Part shown: positions 26,090 to 36,017 of the stretch, in pieces
Layout: every line of letters begins with the position of its first letter
Position numbering within the stretch: position 1 is the stretch's first letter
DNA from: Bradyrhizobium sp. CCBAU 53421
GTDB taxonomy: Bacteria > Pseudomonadota > Alphaproteobacteria > Rhizobiales > Xanthobacteraceae
Assembly: GCF_015291625.1 (NCBI RefSeq)
Contig: NZ_CP030047.1
Coordinates: forward strand, 1,054,001-1,118,000
Reading direction: 5' to 3'
DNA length: 64,000 nt
Program-made: the position numbers and the translations under genes
The notes under the pieces: model-generated
What the model was told of the DNA's origin: nothing
Seen by the model: only the letters and a program-made list of their open reading frames with translations
Databases searched by the model: none

Positions 26090-26644
26090 ATGCTCCCCGC
26101 GCTCCGCATGGTTTCCGAAGCTGCCGAGCTTGCCGCGCGTCGCCACAACGGGATGGCGCGCAAGGGGCGGGGAAACGAGCCGTACATCAACCATCTCGCC
26201 GAGGTTGCCAACCTGCTTGCGCAGGTCACCGATGGCACCGATGCCGAACTGGTGGCGGCCGGCTGGCTGCACGACACGATCGAGGACACCGAGACGACGC
26301 GCGAGGAGCTCGCCGGGAAATTCAGCGAACGCGTTGCCTCCCTGGTGGTCGAATGCACTGACGACATGAGCCTGCCGAAGGCCGTGCGCCGGCAGAAGCA
26401 GATCGAGGACGCTCCGCACAAATCGCCCGATGCAAAACTGATCAAGACCGCCGACAAGGTCAGCAATATCGGCGCGCGGATTGTGCCGCATCCAGACAAG
26501 GACGAGCGCGACGACCTCGCCGACTATGCCGCCTGGGCCGACAAGGTCGTTGCCGGGTGCCGGGGCATCAATCCGCGGCTCGACCGCATTTTCGACGACA
26601 CCATTGCGCGCGCCAGGGCCGCGCTGGCTGAAACTGGGGGCTGA
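26090..26644 (+). CDS. MESH1-like HD-domain protein, predicted (p)ppGpp hydrolase
   Basis: A 184-residue single-domain HD protein. The hydrolase motifs of the RelA/SpoT family appear in order: [10 protein letters not shown] with PYINH (first His, at about residue 40), [10 protein letters not shown] (the HD pair, about residue 61), then [10 protein letters not shown] and [13 protein letters not shown] (last metal Asp). The closest match I recall is the metazoan/bacterial MESH1 small alarmone hydrolase (LHDTVEDT, EEVTDDKTLPK, KLVKLADKLYNL). No synthetase, TGS or ACT domain is present. It fills the space between ureB and ureC with a one-base gap before ureC, so it is co-transcribed with urease. 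Loss of alarmone during urea use is an inference. Confidence 0.85.
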   Translation: MLPALRMVSEAAELAARRHNGMARKGRGNEPYINHLAEVANLLAQVTDGTDAELVAAGWLHDTIEDTETTREELAGKFSERVASLVVECTDDMSLPKAVRRQKQIEDAPHKSPDAKLIKTADKVSNIGARIVPHPDKDERDDLADYAAWADKVVAGCRGINPRLDRIFDDTIARARAALAETGG

Positions 26645-26645
26645 C

Positions 26646-28361
<1,716 letters not shown>

Positions 28362-28409
28362 AACCCTTCCCGGTATCTCACTCAGAAAAGAAAACCGGGA
28401 GGAATTTCC

Positions 28410-28709
28410 GTGATTTACGTCGTTGCTACGCTGACCATCAAGCCCGAGACCCGCGCCGAATTCATCGCTGCGGCGACGGCATGCATCAAGGAAACCCGCA
28501 AGGAGCCCGGCAACATCGCCTACGATCTGCACGAGAGCGTCACCGACCACAGCAAGATGGTGTTCGTCGAGCAGTGGGAGAACGCCGACGCGCTGGTGCC
28601 GCATCGCACCGCCGAGCACATGAAGACGTTCGGCCGGGTCGCCGTGAAGTGCATGGCCGCGCCGCCGAAGATCGAGGTGATCACGCCCGAGAAGGTCGAC
28701 GTCCGCTAA
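28410..28709 (+). CDS. ABM-fold putative quinol monooxygenase, first of a tandem pair
   Basis: A 99-residue dimeric ferredoxin-like (antibiotic biosynthesis monooxygenase, YgiN-like) protein. It starts at GTG 28410 after a strong GGGAGG site. The family pattern is seen in [33 protein letters not shown] and [12 protein letters not shown]. Members oxidise quinols or serve as small-molecule oxygenases without cofactors, but many have unknown roles. It lies 48 bases after ureC and 24 before its paralogue, inside the urease operon. Confidence 0.82.
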   Translation: MIYVVATLTIKPETRAEFIAAATACIKETRKEPGNIAYDLHESVTDHSKMVFVEQWENADALVPHRTAEHMKTFGRVAVKCMAAPPKIEVITPEKVDVR

Positions 28710-28733
28710 TAAAAACAAGATCGGAGCAACACC

Positions 28734-29033
28734 ATGATCTATGTGATCGCCACCACGCCGATGAAGCCGGAGAACAAGGACGACTTCATCAGGGGACACA
28801 AGGCGTGCATCGCCGAGACCCACAAGGAGAAGGGCTGCCTCTCCTACGAGGGCCATGTCAGCGTCAACGATCCCAATCTGTATGTGGTGGTCGAGCGCTG
28901 GGAAACCCGCGACGATTTGACCGCGCACAGCAAGGCGCCGCATATGAAGGTGTGGCGCGAATATTCCGCCGAGATGAAGACCGGCCCGACGGTGATCGAG
29001 ATCATCAGCGACGCCAAGGTTCAGAAGCTCTGA
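28734..29033 (+). CDS. ABM-fold putative quinol monooxygenase, second of a tandem pair
   Basis: A 99-residue paralogue of the upstream protein, sharing the start ([18 protein letters not shown]), the [14 protein letters not shown] core and [12 protein letters not shown]. The two are of equal length and clearly the product of tandem duplication followed by divergence. It ends eight bases before the ureE start, so translation is probably coupled. Its substrate is unknown; location suggests a role linked to nitrogen or urea metabolism but this is not shown by sequence. Confidence 0.82.
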   Translation: MIYVIATTPMKPENKDDFIRGHKACIAETHKEKGCLSYEGHVSVNDPNLYVVVERWETRDDLTAHSKAPHMKVWREYSAEMKTGPTVIEIISDAKVQKL

Positions 29034-29041
29034 GGCAATCG

Positions 29042-29668
29042 ATGATCCGCGCAACCAAGGTCCTTGGACAGCATCGCTGGACGGAAGCGGCAGCCGACAC
29101 CGTCGTGCTCGATTTCGACGACCGGCACCGGCGGCGGATGGCGATGACGGGGACGCGCGGGCTCGAATTCCTGCTCGATCTCGAAAACGCCATCGCCTTG
29201 CGCGGCGGCGACGCGCTGGTGCTGGAGGACGGCCGCCTCGTCGAGGTGGTCGCAGCTCCGGAGCCGCTCGCGGAAATCCGCGGCAGCGACCCGCATCATC
29301 TGATCCGGGTCGCCTGGCATCTCGGCAACCGCCATCTGCCGACGCAGATCATGCCGAAGGGCCTGCGCATTCGCAGGGACCACGTGATCGAGGCGATGGT
29401 GAAGGGGTTAGGAGCCCGTATCATCGAGATCGAAGCGCCGTTCGATCCCGAGGGCGGTGCCTATGCCGAGCACGCGCACGCCGAGGCGCACGCGCATGCC
29501 CATACCGGGCACGATCATGCCCATAGCCATGCGCACGATCACGGTCACCACCACGATCATGGCCATAATCATGATCACGGGCATGACCACGACCATCACC
29601 ATCATGATGAGCATTGCGAGCATGCTCATCATCACCACGACCACTCCCATGCTCATGACCACAAATGA
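29042..29668 (+). CDS. ureE: UreE urease nickel metallochaperone with long His-rich tail
   Basis: A 208-residue protein from the ATG at 29042. An N-terminal peptide-binding domain (about residues 1-70) and a metal-binding C-terminal domain (about 71-140, with [11 protein letters not shown] carrying the dimer His) are followed by a tail from about residue 144 containing some 30 His residues interleaved with Ala, Asp, Gly and Glu and one Cys. Such tails store or buffer nickel. UreE passes nickel to UreG. Its 3' end overlaps the ureF start by 14 bases. Confidence 0.94.
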   Translation: MIRATKVLGQHRWTEAAADTVVLDFDDRHRRRMAMTGTRGLEFLLDLENAIALRGGDALVLEDGRLVEVVAAPEPLAEIRGSDPHHLIRVAWHLGNRHLPTQIMPKGLRIRRDHVIEAMVKGLGARIIEIEAPFDPEGGAYAEHAHAEAHAHAHTGHDHAHSHAHDHGHHHDHGHNHDHGHDHDHHHHDEHCEHAHHHHDHSHAHDHK

Positions 29669-30386
29669 GCCGGATCCCGCTGCGGTGCGCGGCGGGATGG
29701 CGGAGGACGAGGCGGCCGCGCTGTACCGGTTGATGACGTGGCTGTCGCCGTCCTTCCCGGTCGGGGCGTTCGCCTATTCCAGCGGTATCGAATGGGCGGT
29801 CGAGGCCGGCGACATCACCGATGCAGCGTCGCTGCGCGACTGGCTCGCGGCGATGCTCACCGACGGCAGCGGATTTTGCGACGCCGTGTTTCTCGCGCAC
29901 AGCCATCGCGCGGCGTCGGAGCCCGGCCATGCCGGGCTGAAGGAGATTGCTGAACTGGCCGCGGCCTTCGTGCCGTCGCGCGAGCGGCAGCTCGAGACCA
30001 CGACGCAGGGGCGCGCCTTCATCGAGATCGCCCGTGCGGCCTGGAATTCGCCCGATCTCGACGCGATGATCGCAGCCTGCGACGGTCCGATCGTCTATCC
30101 GGTCGCGGTCGGCATCGTCAGCGCCGCGCACGGCATCCGGCTTGCGCCGTCGCTGCATGCCTTCCTGCATGCCGTGCTCTCCAACTGGATTTCCGCGGGC
30201 GCCCGGCTGATCCCGCTCGGGCAGACCGACAGCCAGCGCGTGCTGGCCGATCTCGAGCCGGTCGTTGCCGCGACCGCGGCGCGGGCCGACACGGCTTCGC
30301 TCGACGATCTCGGCAGCGCGACCTTTCGGGCCGACCTCGCCAGCCTGCGTCACGAGACGCAATACACGAGGCTGTTCCGGTCATGA
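29655..30386 (+). CDS. ureF: UreF urease accessory protein
   Basis: A 243-residue all-helical protein with family motifs [24 protein letters not shown] (split here around SFPVGAF), SHRAASEPG, and [13 protein letters not shown] near the C terminus. UreF binds UreD and gates UreG during nickel loading. The ATG at 29655 lies within the last codons of ureE, a 14-base overlap; a later ATG at 29697 (MAEDEAA) is possible. Confidence 0.93.
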   Translation: MTTNEPDPAAVRGGMAEDEAAALYRLMTWLSPSFPVGAFAYSSGIEWAVEAGDITDAASLRDWLAAMLTDGSGFCDAVFLAHSHRAASEPGHAGLKEIAELAAAFVPSRERQLETTTQGRAFIEIARAAWNSPDLDAMIAACDGPIVYPVAVGIVSAAHGIRLAPSLHAFLHAVLSNWISAGARLIPLGQTDSQRVLADLEPVVAATAARADTASLDDLGSATFRADLASLRHETQYTRLFRS

Positions 30387-30542
30387 TGCGCCCTCCGCTG
30401 TCGTCCCCGCGAAAGCGGGGACCCATAACCACCGGCTTTGGTGGTTGCGCGAGGCTGGGGCCCCAGATGGTTGCAGCAATTGAATTCGGTGGTTATGGGT
30501 CCCGGCTTTCGCCGGGACGACGATAGCGGAGGCACTCTACAT
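30387..30542. repeat. Large inverted repeat between ureF and ureG
   Basis: The left half reads GTCCCCGCGAAAGCGGGGAC, then CCATAACCACCG. The right half reads CGGTGGTTATGG, then GTCCCGGCTTTCGCCGGGAC. The halves are reverse complements apart from a few bases, so the region can fold into a cruciform of about 110 bases with two smaller GC hairpins at its ends. It is a dispersed-repeat type element that separates ureF from ureG by 156 bases. Confidence 0.8.
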
Positions 30543-31193
30543 ATGCCCACTTCTCATGGCCCGTTGCGCGTCGGCGTCGGCGGTCCGGTCGGCTCCGGCA
30601 AGACCGCGCTGATGGATCTGCTCTGCAAGTCGATGCGCGAGCGCTACGACATCGCCGCGATCACCAACGACATCTACACCAAATGGGATGCCGAATTCCT
30701 GGTGCGCTCCGGCTCGCTGACACCGGACCGCATCGCCGGCGTCGAGACCGGCGGCTGCCCGCACACCGCGATCCGCGAGGACGCCTCGATGAATCTCGCC
30801 GCGGTCGCCGACATGCGGGCGAAATTCCCCGATCTCGATCTGGTGCTGATCGAGTCCGGCGGCGACAATCTGGCGGCGACCTTCTCGCCGGAATTGGCCG
30901 ATCTCACGATCTACGTCATCGACGTCGCCGCCGGCGACAAGATCCCCTCCAAGGGAGGCCCTGGCATCACGCGATCCGACCTTCTGGTGATCAACAAGAT
31001 CGACCTCGCGCCCCATGTCGGTGCGTCGCTCGAGAAGATGGACACCGACGCAAGGCGGATGCGCGGCGAGCGGCCCTTCGTGATGACCAATCTCAAGAAG
31101 AGCGACGGCCTCGACCGCATCATCAGCTTCATCGAGACCAAGGGCGGCCTTCGGTCGCAGGGCCCGGGCAAGGCGGGTACGAAGGCGGGCTAG
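30543..31193 (+). CDS. ureG: UreG urease GTPase
   Basis: A 216-residue SIMIBI GTPase that powers nickel delivery. P-loop [11 protein letters not shown] (about residues 13-23), the metal-binding Cys-Pro-His in [30 protein letters not shown] and the base motif NKIDLAP are visible. The ATG at 30543 follows GAGGCACTCTACAT, a GGAGG-like site generated next to the repeat end. It is the last urease gene; the following 40 bases lead into another repeat element. Confidence 0.95.
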   Translation: MPTSHGPLRVGVGGPVGSGKTALMDLLCKSMRERYDIAAITNDIYTKWDAEFLVRSGSLTPDRIAGVETGGCPHTAIREDASMNLAAVADMRAKFPDLDLVLIESGGDNLAATFSPELADLTIYVIDVAAGDKIPSKGGPGITRSDLLVINKIDLAPHVGASLEKMDTDARRMRGERPFVMTNLKKSDGLDRIISFIETKGGLRSQGPGKAGTKAG

Positions 31194-31234
31194 TCGTTAA
31201 TCATTGTGGCAGACCACTAGTACGATCGCTCTCC

Positions 31235-31335
31235 CGTCATCCTGAGGAGCCGCGAAGCGGCGTCTCGAAGGATCGACGGCCACCAGCCGGGCCGTTCACC
31301 CTTCGAGACGCGCTTCGCGCTCCTCAGGGTGACGG
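31235..31335. repeat. Dispersed inverted repeat with CGTCATCCTGAGGAG ends, copy 1
   Basis: Starts CGTCATCCTGAGGAGC and ends GCTCCTCAGGGTGACGG, nearly reverse complements, with an inner CGTCTCGAAGGAT / CCCTTCGAGACG pairing. A second copy lies at 46371-46500. The 31336-31590 stretch that follows holds no gene I can support and must contain the promoter of the sensor kinase gene. Confidence 0.8.
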
Positions 31336-31590
31336 TGAATGAGAGGGGGCGCGCACCCGCCGCAAAAAAGCTGCGCAATCGCCGGAACAATTTCCAACTT
31401 TGACGATTAGCAACCTTTGGCGCCGCCAAAGACCGCCGGGTGGCGTCGTCGTTAATGTTGCCGACCGGCTCCTGTTGCGTACCGATGATCGCTATTCCAT
31501 ATTCCGTTGCGGCTGGCGTTCATCACACCCTGATTTGTCGCCGCCCCCGCAGAAGCCAGATGCCTACAGTCCCCTTTCGCCACCCCCTGA

Positions 31591-33267
31591 TTGCCGAGTA
31601 AGCGTGTGGTTCGACTGGGCTTCATCGTTGCATTGATTGCGCTGATCGGAGTTCTGCTCTCCGGTCTTGCCGCCTATCGGGTGCATGATCAGGAGCTCGC
31701 GATCGACGGTATCGCGCTGGCGCGGGCGATCGACGTCCATGCCAGCCTGGTGCAGGACCGCCTGACCGAGCGCGAGCTGCTGGCGCGGGTGGCCTCGGGG
31801 CTGTTCCGGACACCGTCGATGGTGAAGGCCAACATGCTGCAGCCGCTGCGCTCGGCGATCTACGCCTTCAAGACCGACTTCGTCGTCGCTGCCTGGATCG
31901 CGCGGCTCAAGCCGAACGAGCTGACCGCGGCCGAGGCGGAGCTGAAGGCCGCCGGCTTCACCAATCCCTCGATCCGCGATTTCGACGACCAGGCGCTCGA
32001 CATCAAGGCGCTCGACAAGCCGATCAACGTGCTGATGGACGTCGAGCCGCGCAATCCGGAGACCCTGAGCATCCCGGGCCGCGCCTTCGACCGCCACTCG
32101 GTGGTCGGTCCGATGCTGGCGCGGGCGATGGCCAACGCCAAGCCCGTGGCCTCGGACCCAGTGCCGCTGCTGCGGCAGAACGGTCCGGTCGGGGTCGTGC
32201 TCGCCGCGCCGGTGTTCCAGGAGGGCGCGTCCGAGCCGGCCGGCTTCATCACGTTCTCGTATGAACTGTCGTCGCTCATGCTGACCAACGACGATTCCTC
32301 TCTGTTCGCGGTGGCGTTGAAGGACCCGCGGGATTCCAACGACGAGTTCACCGCCAACGAGCAGGGCATCGTCACCTCGCGCGCGGTGCGCCAGGACGGC
32401 CCGCTGCCGTCGATGGTCCGCACCGTGACGTTCGGCGGCCGCGACTGGTCGCTCGACTATTACGCCAAGAGCAATGCCACGGTGCGTGCGCAGCAGACCG
32501 CGACCATCGTCGCCGCGATCGGCCTCGCGCTGACCGGCATTGTCTGCGGCCTGTTCGGCTACGTCGCCTACAACAACCTTCGCCTCAGCCGCGAGATCGA
32601 GGTCCGGATCGGCTTCGAGCGCCGGCTCACCGCTGTCATCGACGAGCTCAACCATCGGGTCAAGAACATCCTCGCGGTGATCCAGTCGATCGTGACGCGC
32701 ACGCTGCGGCACGGTGCGGACATCGACGTCGCGCGCGAATTGTTGATCGGGCGCATTCACGCGATGTCGAACGTCGTCACGCTGCTCAGCGAGAGCCAGT
32801 GGCAGGGCGTCAAGCTGAAGGGCCTGTTCGAATCGCGCGCGATTCCGCATGCTGACCGGATTGCCGTGAACGGTCCCGATATCACCGTCAGCGCCCGCGC
32901 CGCGCAATCGCTGTCGCTGTTGTTCTTCGAGCTCGCCTCGCATTCCGACGAAGGGCTGTCGCTGGTCGGCAAGCATCCGCACATCGTCGCGAACTGGGAG
33001 GTCGCCGGCGAAGATGCGGACGCGGTCTTCCATTTCCGCTGGGAGGAGTTCAACACCAGCCAGGCGACGCGGCGCGCCGATAGCGACTTCGGCCTGATCC
33101 TGCTCGACCGCGTCGCGCCGGAGGCGCTCGGCGGCACCGCCAAGCGCTACTTCACCGACGTCTCCTATGTCTACGAGCTCACCGCGCCGATGGACACCGT
33201 CGTCGACATGACCGAGCGCGACCGCACCGAGCAGTTCTCCGCGCCGGTCCGTCCCGCGAAGAAGTAG
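31591..33267 (+). CDS. HWE/HisKA_2-type membrane sensor histidine kinase, ATP domain degenerate
   Basis: A 558-residue protein from TTG 31591 (GTG at 31606 is an alternative). Two membrane helices (about residues 8-30 and 300-330) enclose a periplasmic sensor region resembling CHASE domains. The dimerisation/phosphoacceptor part has the family motif LNHRVKN with His 355. The catalytic domain is unusual: where HWE kinases have an N-box like HELATNA, this protein has FFELASHSDEGLSL, losing the Mg-binding Asn, and the glycine-rich region reads DFGLILLDR. So it may bind ATP poorly or act as a phosphatase or pseudokinase. Isolated gene with no adjacent response regulator. Confidence 0.8.
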   Translation: MPSKRVVRLGFIVALIALIGVLLSGLAAYRVHDQELAIDGIALARAIDVHASLVQDRLTERELLARVASGLFRTPSMVKANMLQPLRSAIYAFKTDFVVAAWIARLKPNELTAAEAELKAAGFTNPSIRDFDDQALDIKALDKPINVLMDVEPRNPETLSIPGRAFDRHSVVGPMLARAMANAKPVASDPVPLLRQNGPVGVVLAAPVFQEGASEPAGFITFSYELSSLMLTNDDSSLFAVALKDPRDSNDEFTANEQGIVTSRAVRQDGPLPSMVRTVTFGGRDWSLDYYAKSNATVRAQQTATIVAAIGLALTGIVCGLFGYVAYNNLRLSREIEVRIGFERRLTAVIDELNHRVKNILAVIQSIVTRTLRHGADIDVARELLIGRIHAMSNVVTLLSESQWQGVKLKGLFESRAIPHADRIAVNGPDITVSARAAQSLSLLFFELASHSDEGLSLVGKHPHIVANWEVAGEDADAVFHFRWEEFNTSQATRRADSDFGLILLDRVAPEALGGTAKRYFTDVSYVYELTAPMDTVVDMTERDRTEQFSAPVRPAKK

Positions 33268-33348
33268 GGCGGTCGCAGCCGCCTCTGGTTGTGTCGCTCT
33301 GTCGCTGCGCGGATTGATCGAAATCAGGCACGCCGGACGACGCTCGTG

Positions 33349-33368
33349 TCATCTGTGATCATCTGTGA
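33349..33368. repeat. Tandem 10-bp direct repeat upstream of the peroxidase gene
   Basis: TCATCTGTGA occurs twice in a row, a period close to one helical turn. It lies about 97 bases ahead of the cytochrome c peroxidase start in a 197-base gap with no gene. It could bind a regulator as a tandem dimer; no known motif was recognised. Confidence 0.4.
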
Positions 33369-33464
33369 CGAAATCCGGCACCCGTAATACCTCGCAACCG
33401 ACCGTTAAAACTTCGTTGAACATGCTTAGGCATATACCGAGCAGGATACCGTCTGAGGACCCCG

Positions 33465-34493
33465 ATGAGGCTTTGGGTCAGCCTGACCTTGCTCGCGGCA
33501 GTTTTGCCGGTAGGGCTGTCGCTTGCCTTGACCCCGGCGACGGTGCCGAGCGCCCCTGCGACAATCCGTGCCAGCTATCGCCGTCCGGACGTCATCCCCT
33601 TCCCGAGCAGCAATCCCTATTCGGAGGCGAAATCCGCGCTCGGGCAGATGCTGTTCTTCGATCCCTTGCTGTCGCGGTCAAAGACGCACGCCTGCGCGAG
33701 CTGCCACAAGCCGAGCCTGTCATGGGCCGACGGCCTGCCGCGCGCCATCGGTGAGGATCCGAAGGGCCTGCCGATCCGCTCGCCGACATTGATCGACGTG
33801 GCGTTCTTCGAGCCGCTGGGATGGGACGGCAAGTTCAAGGATCTCGAATCCGTTGCGTTCGGGCCGATCCTGAGCCCGATGAACCTGAACATGACCGAAC
33901 CGGAATTGATCGCACGTCTTGCGGCGATCCCCGGCTATGTCGACGCATTCACCCACGCGTTCGGAGACGGCGCCATCACGCGGCCGCGGATCGAGCAGTC
34001 GCTGGCGACCTTCGAGCGCTCCATCGTTGCGGGCGAGGCGCCGTTCGACCGCTGGATCAAGGGCGACGAGAGCGCGATCAGCGCATCAGCCAAGCAGGGC
34101 TTTGAGCTCTTCAACGGCAAGGGACGCTGTTCGTCCTGCCACAGCGGCCCGTCCTTCTCCGACGGATCCTTCCAGGATATCGGCACCGCCAAGGGCCACG
34201 ACATCGGGCGCGGCCGGTTCTTTCCGACCTCGGCGAAGCTGAAATATGCGTTCAAGACCCCGACATTGCGCGACGTCGCGCGCCGCGCGCCCTACATGCA
34301 CGACGGATCGGTCGCAACGCTGGAAGATGTCATCGAGCTCTACAACAAAGGCGGGATCGAGCGGCCGAGCCGGTCGCCCGACATCAAGCCGTTGTCTCTG
34401 ACTTCTGGCGAGAAGAAGGACCTGATCGCCTTCCTGCAAACTTTGACCGCAACGGCTCCGCCGGTGGCGGGGGTCCCCAAATTGCCGCGCTGA
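33465..34493 (+). CDS. Di-heme cytochrome c peroxidase / MauG family protein
   Basis: A 342-residue secreted protein with a signal peptide (hydrophobic about residues 3-24). Two CxxCH haem-attachment sites are present: CASCH with Cys77, Cys80 and His81, and CSSCH with Cys222, Cys225 and His226. Domain order matches bacterial CCP/MauG proteins: a peroxidatic high-spin haem first, an electron-transfer haem second, and a C-terminal FKTPTLRDVARRAPYMHDGS segment typical of the family. It would reduce peroxide or oxidise a protein substrate in the periplasm. No methylamine dehydrogenase genes are nearby, so CCP-like is preferred over MauG proper. Confidence 0.9.
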   Translation: MRLWVSLTLLAAVLPVGLSLALTPATVPSAPATIRASYRRPDVIPFPSSNPYSEAKSALGQMLFFDPLLSRSKTHACASCHKPSLSWADGLPRAIGEDPKGLPIRSPTLIDVAFFEPLGWDGKFKDLESVAFGPILSPMNLNMTEPELIARLAAIPGYVDAFTHAFGDGAITRPRIEQSLATFERSIVAGEAPFDRWIKGDESAISASAKQGFELFNGKGRCSSCHSGPSFSDGSFQDIGTAKGHDIGRGRFFPTSAKLKYAFKTPTLRDVARRAPYMHDGSVATLEDVIELYNKGGIERPSRSPDIKPLSLTSGEKKDLIAFLQTLTATAPPVAGVPKLPR

Positions 34494-34523
34494 TCGCAGC
34501 ACAGGGATGAGAAGGGGCGTTCG

Positions 34524-34685
34524 TCAGACGAGGTGCGGCAGTGCGGCCCCAAGCAGGCCGAGACCGACCACCAGGAACGCGCCCGCGCACGTCTCGAGCG
34601 CCGCCGTGCGTGACGGGGACGATTTCGTCACATAGGCGAGGGCCGACCCCACCCCGATACTCACGACACTCAACATTCCGAACAT
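34524..34685 (-). CDS. Small membrane protein (53 residues), unrecognised
   Basis: A 53-residue reading frame with two hydrophobic stretches: MLSVVSIGVGSALAYVT near the N terminus and GAFLVVGLGLLGAALPHLV at the C terminus, joined by a short polar link. An excellent ribosome site (GGGAGG, eight bases before the ATG at 34685) supports translation. It has no recognised family. It lies converging with the peroxidase gene. Too short for routine gene finders; the evidence is composition, the ribosome site and the absence of any other gene in the gap. Confidence 0.6.
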   Translation of the reverse strand: MFGMLSVVSIGVGSALAYVTKSSPSRTAALETCAGAFLVVGLGLLGAALPHLV

Positions 34686-34890
34686 CTAACCGGCCTCCCG
34701 ATCCGATCTGTTCGGCTTCACTACGACAGTTGAATTGAGCTCCCGTGCCGGAATTAGCTAAAATTCGATGGAACTGGCCGGAAAACGCCGCACCGAGGGG
34801 CGGGCCGGGGCCCACCCGCCGCGATTAACCACAATGCAACCAGCGGATGTCTTGGGCAGGCGCAAACCATAAAATTTGATATAAGTTAAA

Positions 34891-34918
34891 CAAGTCCTTA
34901 AGCGTGCAAGTCCTTAAG
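34891..34918. repeat. Two 12-bp direct repeats upstream of the polytopic membrane protein gene
   Basis: CAAGTCCTTAAG occurs at 34891-34902 and again at 34907-34918, four bases apart, ending 23 bases before the next start codon. The spacing suggests a regulator site near the promoter or leader. No other feature was seen in 34686-34890 apart from AT-rich sequence at 34870-34890. Confidence 0.4.
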
Positions 34919-34941
34919 TCTGTGTGTGGGCGGTTGGTTCG

Positions 34942-35997
34942 ATGTTTAGTGGGCGGGAGCGAGAAGCCGGCTCGGCTGTGCGCTCCTTTTTCGCCACGTG
35001 CTTTGCAGCGGTTTTGTTTTGCGTCACAGCCGCGCGCAGTGCCGAGGCACATGTCAAATGGTTTTGCGCGTACGATGTCGCCGGTCAGCCCCGCGGACTC
35101 GAGAATGTCCTTTGCCTCGACTTTGAACTGCTGCTCGGTGTTGCCGTCTTCTGGCTGTTTGCGGGCTGCCTGATCGAGCCGACATCGCTCGGCGATGCGA
35201 CCATTCGCGTGCTGGACCGCATCACCGAGCAGCTGCGGCTGCACACCGAGACGATGATGCGCGCGGTCTGCGCGTTCTTCTTCATCTCGATCTGGGCCGT
35301 GGGCGGGATCCTGCTGACGCCCGAATTGAAGACGTCGTCACCGCTGGTGGGCGCGCTGCAGCTCGGCATCGCCGCCGGCATGCTGTCGCGGCGCACGCTG
35401 CCGCTGTCGGCGGTGGGGATGGCGATCCTGTTCGGCATCGGCGTTCGCGACTACGGTGTCTTCCATCTTGCCGATTACCCGATTTTTCTCGGTGTTGCCG
35501 CCTATTTTGCGCTTATCGGGCTGAACAAGGATCTGTTCGGAATCCGCCCGATCGACGTGATGCGGTACGCCGCCTCGGTCACGCTGATGTGGGCCTCGAT
35601 CGAAAAATGGGCCTATCCGGAATGGAGCTACCCGCTCCTGATCGAGCATGCCGGGATGACCCTCGGCTTCGACAACGAGTTCTACATGCGCGCCGCGGGC
35701 ATGGTGGAATTCACGCTCGCCTTTGCCCTGATCTGGACGCCGTTGATCCGGCGCTGCGCCGCCACCGTGCTGACGGGGATGTTCATCAGCGCTTGCTTTG
35801 AATTCGGCAAGATCGACACCATCGGCCACTCGGCGATCATTGCCGTGCTGTTTGCGATCCTCGCCGACAACAAGGTGCTGCCGCGCGATCGTCGCGCGCC
35901 ATGGCTCGCCCCGGTCGCGCTCTGTGCCGCGCTGTCGCTGACGTTGTTCGTCTACTATTTCGGCCATGCCGCGATCTTCAAGACCTCGGTCCTTTAG
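34942..35997 (+). CDS. Polytopic membrane protein of unknown function
   Basis: A 351-residue protein with a signal-like first helix, then AEAHVKWFCAYDVAGQPRGLENVL before the second helix (the short Ala-Glu-Ala-His-Val-Lys-Trp start of a periplasmic loop). Nine or so further membrane segments follow. The protein resembles DoxX/thiosulfate-oxidation-type membrane proteins only loosely, through the ASIEKWAYPEW loop and the FEFGKIDTIGHSAI segment. Its function is unknown. It converges with a cupredoxin gene (20-base gap). The ATG at 34942 is preferred over GTG at 34924, which has no ribosome site. Confidence 0.75.
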   Translation: MFSGREREAGSAVRSFFATCFAAVLFCVTAARSAEAHVKWFCAYDVAGQPRGLENVLCLDFELLLGVAVFWLFAGCLIEPTSLGDATIRVLDRITEQLRLHTETMMRAVCAFFFISIWAVGGILLTPELKTSSPLVGALQLGIAAGMLSRRTLPLSAVGMAILFGIGVRDYGVFHLADYPIFLGVAAYFALIGLNKDLFGIRPIDVMRYAASVTLMWASIEKWAYPEWSYPLLIEHAGMTLGFDNEFYMRAAGMVEFTLAFALIWTPLIRRCAATVLTGMFISACFEFGKIDTIGHSAIIAVLFAILADNKVLPRDRRAPWLAPVALCAALSLTLFVYYFGHAAIFKTSVL

Positions 35998-36017
35998 ATC
36001 GTCGATGCCTGGGGGGA

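Noticed and set aside
31235..31335. CRISPR-like array or small RNA gene
   Set aside because: The pairing is a single inverted repeat with a second dispersed copy, without regular spacers or a promoter.
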